In this document: positions 20,423 to 23,034 of the stretch, piece after piece
How positions within the stretch are numbered: position 1 is the first letter of the stretch
Layout: each line of letters begins with the position of its first letter
Origin: Candidatus Nomurabacteria bacterium RIFCSPHIGHO2_01_FULL_39_10
GTDB taxonomy: Bacteria > Patescibacteriota > Minisyncoccia > Phycocordibacterales > UBA9973
Direction of reading: 5' to 3'
DNA length: 23,034 nucleotides
Assembly (NCBI GenBank): GCA_001786805.1
Contig: MFTJ01000047.1
Span: forward strand, 1-23,034
Made by a program: the position numbers and the translations under genes
Notes under the pieces: model-generated
What the model was told of the DNA's origin: nothing
What the model saw: only the letters and a program-made list of their open reading frames with translations
Databases searched by the model: none

Positions 20423-21028
20423 ATGAAAAAACTAGGATTTAATATAGTGCTTCTTGGAATGATAGCTTCCGGCAAAGAAACGCAGGCAAACATTTTAAAA
20501 AAGAAATATGCTCTAAAATTCGTGGAGTCCGGAATTTATTTCCGCAAACTGCTCAAGACAAAAGGCTTAATCGGAGAGTTGGCAAGGCGCACCGCCGGAA
20601 AAGGCAACGCTGGCGCCATGGTATTAATGAAAAAATTTCTGATAAGAGAAATTTCCAAAAAACCAAAAAATAAAGACTTGCTTTTCTTAGGAAATCCAAG
20701 GCTTAAGCCCGAAGCTCAATTACTTAAAAAGATTTTAAGTATGCGCAAGGAAGATTTCTTGGCTTTATATGTTACCCTGCCGAACAAAGAAGTATACAAG
20801 CGTTCTCTAAAACGCAGAGTAGGCAACATGAAAGCAATTTATAAAGTTTTTGACACGGATAAGATCATCAAAGCAAGAATCAGCTACCACAAAAAGCAAG
20901 TCAGCAAAACCGTTAAATATTTTCAGACTTTAAACAAAATGAAAATTATAAACGGCAATCAGCCCGTGCCAAAAGTCACTAAAGATATTTTGAAAGCGAT
21001 TAAGGAATACAGAAAAGAGACTAAATAA
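20423..21028 (+). CDS. Divergent adenylate-kinase-like NTP-binding protein
   Basis: I read 201 residues from ATG 20423-20425. Upstream in-frame starts at 20399 and 20354 would overlap adk. The fold is that of adenylate/nucleoside monophosphate kinases: Walker A GMIASGKETQ, then VESGIYFRKLLKTKGLIGELARRTAGKGNAGAMVL matching the AMP-binding helices. Key motifs are altered: DGFPR becomes LGNPR, losing the Asp, and the RxDD(x)pe segment is RRVGNMKAIYKVFD. It is rich in Lys and Arg. It may be a kinase with another substrate, a regulator, or inactive. It is the only plus-strand gene in this operon, 22 bases from adk and 3 bases from the secY stop, so it looks inserted into the secY-adk junction. Confidence 0.8.
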   Translation: MKKLGFNIVLLGMIASGKETQANILKKKYALKFVESGIYFRKLLKTKGLIGELARRTAGKGNAGAMVLMKKFLIREISKKPKNKDLLFLGNPRLKPEAQLLKKILSMRKEDFLALYVTLPNKEVYKRSLKRRVGNMKAIYKVFDTDKIIKARISYHKKQVSKTVKYFQTLNKMKIINGNQPVPKVTKDILKAIKEYRKETK

Positions 21029-21031
21029 AAC

Positions 21032-22321
21032 CTAATACTCTCGCATGGAGATTTGAGCGTCCACTTTTTTCAAGAGGTCAAGAACAACGGAGACTACGAT
21101 AAGTATAGAGGTGCCGCCTAAGGCGAGAGAAGTAATGCCTGTGGCATACTGCATAATGAGCGGCAAAACTGCGATAAAACCGAGAAAGACCGCTCCAAGT
21201 AGGGTGATGCGAGTCAATACTTTTGAAATATATTCGGATGTGGACGCTCCGGGGCGGATGCCGGGGATAAACGCGCCGTTTTTTTGTAGATTGGTGGAAA
21301 GCGCTTCAGGGTCAAAAGTGACTGCGGTGTAAAAATAAGTGAAGAGAAATACTAAAATGAAATAAGAAATCGCATAAATTAATGAAGTCTGCGTAAAAGA
21401 AAGAAGGATGTGAGAAATTTTAGAAATTATGACGTTAGCATCAAATCTGGATAAAAAGGTACCGATCATTTGCGGAAAGAGCAATATGGAAAGAGCGAAG
21501 ATTATCGGAATCACCCCCGCCTGGTTTACTCGGAGCGGCAAATAAGTAGAACCGCCGCCATACATTTTCATGCCACGCACGCGCTTGGCATAAGTGACGG
21601 GAATCGGCCGTTCGGCTTCGGTAACAAGGACAATGGCCGCTATGACCACCACCCCAGCTATAGTAAATCCGATTAATGTCGGCACGATGCTTGAATCAAA
21701 CACCGGATAGATATATGTGTAAATGAAAGTGCCGATTATTGAAGGAAGACTGTAAACAATGCCGGCGAAGATAATCAGCGACACGCCATTGCCTATGCCA
21801 AATTCGGACATAAGTTCGCCAATCCACATCAAAAGCACGGCTCCGGCAACAACAATCATCAAATTTGTAATTCTGTCAAAAGCTGTTAAGTTTGTTAAAA
21901 TACTCTGGCTTTCAAGAATGGCCAAAAGAGTATACCCCTGAATGGCTGCCAAAGGAATGGTAAGTAGTCTGCTGTATTGAGTAAATCTTTTTCTGCCGGC
22001 TTCGCCTTCTTCATGGTAAATCTTCTTTAAAGCGGGAACCATAATAGTAAGAAGCTGCATAATGATTGAGCTGGTGATATACGGACCAACACCGAGCATT
22101 ACTATAGAAAGGCGGGAAAGTCCGCCACCGGAGAATATGTTTAAGATGCCAAAAAAATCGTTATTGGAAAGAAATTGGCTAAGGGCGACAGGGTCAACAC
22201 TCGGGATAGGAATGTTGGAGAGTAACATAAATACTATCAACGAGAAAAGCACAAAAAGAACTCTTTTTCGCAAAGTGATATCTACCCAGACTAATTTTAT
22301 TTTGTTGAAAAAAGTTTGCAT
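21032..22321 (-). CDS. secY: Preprotein translocase subunit SecY
   Basis: The 429-residue protein forms the protein-conducting channel of the Sec pathway. It has about ten membrane segments, starting with VLFVLFSLIVFMLLSNIPIPSVDP. FSGGGLSRLSIVMLGVGPYITSSIIMQLLTI is the plug-region signature. SEFGIGNGVSLIIFAGIV is also conserved, as are the cytoplasmic loop EAERPIPVTYAKRVRGMKMYGGGSTYLPLRVNQAGVIPIIFA and PEALSTNLQKNGAFIPGIRPG. The usual length and all signatures are intact. It starts directly on the stop of rplO (TAAATG) and is transcribed with the ribosomal proteins. It ends 3 bases from the stop of the plus-strand adk-like gene. Confidence 0.97.
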   Translation of the reverse strand: MQTFFNKIKLVWVDITLRKRVLFVLFSLIVFMLLSNIPIPSVDPVALSQFLSNNDFFGILNIFSGGGLSRLSIVMLGVGPYITSSIIMQLLTIMVPALKKIYHEEGEAGRKRFTQYSRLLTIPLAAIQGYTLLAILESQSILTNLTAFDRITNLMIVVAGAVLLMWIGELMSEFGIGNGVSLIIFAGIVYSLPSIIGTFIYTYIYPVFDSSIVPTLIGFTIAGVVVIAAIVLVTEAERPIPVTYAKRVRGMKMYGGGSTYLPLRVNQAGVIPIIFALSILLFPQMIGTFLSRFDANVIISKISHILLSFTQTSLIYAISYFILVFLFTYFYTAVTFDPEALSTNLQKNGAFIPGIRPGASTSEYISKVLTRITLLGAVFLGFIAVLPLIMQYATGITSLALGGTSILIVVSVVLDLLKKVDAQISMREY

Positions 22322-22624
22322 TTAATTCATCTTGATTTTTTTGCCTTTTATTCCCAAACGCTTCCTAACCTCAGAAAATTTTTCTCCTTTTAAGGCCGGC
22401 TTGTCCGCGCCCAAAATAAAAAAATTTTGGATAGACTTAAACTGATACCCGCGATTCTTCGGCAATCTTTTAATAATATCACGAAGTTCCGGACGGCGTT
22501 TGTTGCCGGCGCGAGCGGTCTGGCCCTTGCCTCCGCGACCGGCCGTTTTTCCGCGCCTTCCCCCGCGACCCACCAGCCTGTCTCTTTTATTCTTATGAGT
22601 TCTTTTTAAATTATGTATTTGCAT
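22322..22624 (-). CDS. rplO: 50S ribosomal protein L15 (uL15), shortened
   Basis: The 100-residue protein has the basic, Gly-rich N-terminal extension of L15 (GRGGRRGKTAGRGGKGQTARAG) that threads into 23S rRNA, and the start of the globular part (RRPELRDIIKRLPKNRGY). Common bacterial L15 proteins have about 144 residues. Here the C-terminal globular domain is reduced to a short FSEVRKRLGIKGKKIKMN end. The reading frame is intact and its stop is coupled to secY, so this is a real short form, not a frameshift, as far as the sequence shows. It follows rpsE with 10 bases between and no rpmD. Confidence 0.95.
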   Translation of the reverse strand: MQIHNLKRTHKNKRDRLVGRGGRRGKTAGRGGKGQTARAGNKRRPELRDIIKRLPKNRGYQFKSIQNFFILGADKPALKGEKFSEVRKRLGIKGKKIKMN

Positions 22625-22634
22625 TTGATTGATT

Positions 22635-23034
22635 TTATGATTCTTTTTCTACTTCCGGAATAACTACTTCCTTATTTACAATAACAATGCTTTCAGGCAA
22701 CGGCAATGAGTGTTTGTAAGAAATAGAACGAAGCGCTTCCATAACCGCTTTGGCATTATTTAATTTATTCTTGCTACTGGAAAGAATTTTGCCTGTAATA
22801 TCTTTCATGCCGGAAAGTTTCACTATGTCGCGAATAACCGAACCCGCCACAAGTCCGCGGCCGCGGTTTGGAATAATCACAACTTCCGAACTTGAAAATT
22901 TAGCAGAGAGTTCGTGGGGAATGGACATAGTTTTTGTCAAATTCAATCGTACCATGTTTTTCTTGGCATTTCTGACCGCTTTGTTGATTGCGAGAGCAGT
23001 ATCCCCGGCTTTGCCCAAACCTAAGCCCACAGAA
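22635..23034 (-). CDS. rpsE: 30S ribosomal protein S5 (uS5), 5' part missing
   Basis: The window ends inside the gene, and about 132 C-terminal residues are visible. VGLGLGKAGDTALAINKAVRNAKKNMVRLN is the end of the S5 double-stranded RNA-binding domain. SSEVVIIPNRGRGLVAGSVIRDIVKLSGMKDITGKILSSSKNKLNNAKAV is the second S5 domain at the decoding site. The short acidic end is EVVIPEVEKES. S5 supports decoding accuracy. A GTG at 23028 is internal and not a start. The next gene is rplO; rpmD is absent. Confidence 0.96.
   Translation of the reverse strand, partial: SVGLGLGKAGDTALAINKAVRNAKKNMVRLNLTKTMSIPHELSAKFSSSEVVIIPNRGRGLVAGSVIRDIVKLSGMKDITGKILSSSKNKLNNAKAVMEALRSISYKHSLPLPESIVIVNKEVVIPEVEKES

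Overview
The window looks like chromosomal DNA of a Patescibacteria (Candidate Phyla Radiation) bacterium, probably of the Parcubacteria type. Four things point that way. The spc ribosomal-protein cluster runs rpsE-rplO-secY with no rpmD (L30) between, and loss of L30 is a known CPR trait. The genes are AT-rich, tightly packed and often start without a visible Shine-Dalgarno sequence. The tRNA synthetases and ribosomal proteins carry CPR-like insertions and truncations. TGA is used as a stop (for example the M16 peptidase and the SAM-hydrolase-like gene), so this is code 11 and not the recoded Gracilibacteria/SR1 code. I saw no tRNA, rRNA or CRISPR array.

Layout, left to right. (1) 1-1100, plus strand: the end of a D12-type adenine DNA methyltransferase, then efp. 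(2) 1107-3405, minus strand: tatD, then rpsF-ssb-rpsR (S6, SSB, S18). (3) 3505-5190, minus strand: a small accessory block between metG and tatD. It has its own promoter, a possible Met-rich leader or small RNA with an attenuator-like terminator, a second structured leader element, a Cys-rich membrane protein and a SAM hydrolase/halogenase-fold protein. (4) 5192-13080, minus strand: a long housekeeping run recO, surface-anchored protein, glyS, M16 peptidase, AI-2E-family permease, metG. (5) 13085-14330: a 2H-phosphoesterase-like gene and a PaaX/Cas2-like transcription factor that share a duplicated promoter/operator. (6) 14333-18430: a giant ileS fused to a histidine-phosphatase domain and an HD domain, preceded by a T-box leader with a very short Stem I. 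(7) 18449-18647: a candidate 164-nt small RNA with near-consensus promoter and terminator. (8) 18653-19036: a decayed insertion sequence touching the stop codon of map. (9) 19029-23034: map, adk, a divergent second adenylate-kinase-like gene on the plus strand, secY, rplO and partial rpsE.

Most genes serve translation: three aminoacyl-tRNA synthetases, four ribosomal proteins, EF-P and methionine aminopeptidase, plus secretion and DNA maintenance. The most unusual content is regulatory and architectural. It comprises the trifunctional IleRS under T-box control, two candidate structured RNAs with strong promoters, the twin PaaX/Cas2-like operators, a palindromic repeat family that has been translated into MetRS, and a shared promoter geometry (TGC-TAYTAT, six bases, ATG) that predicts leaderless mRNAs for efp and the AI-2E permease.
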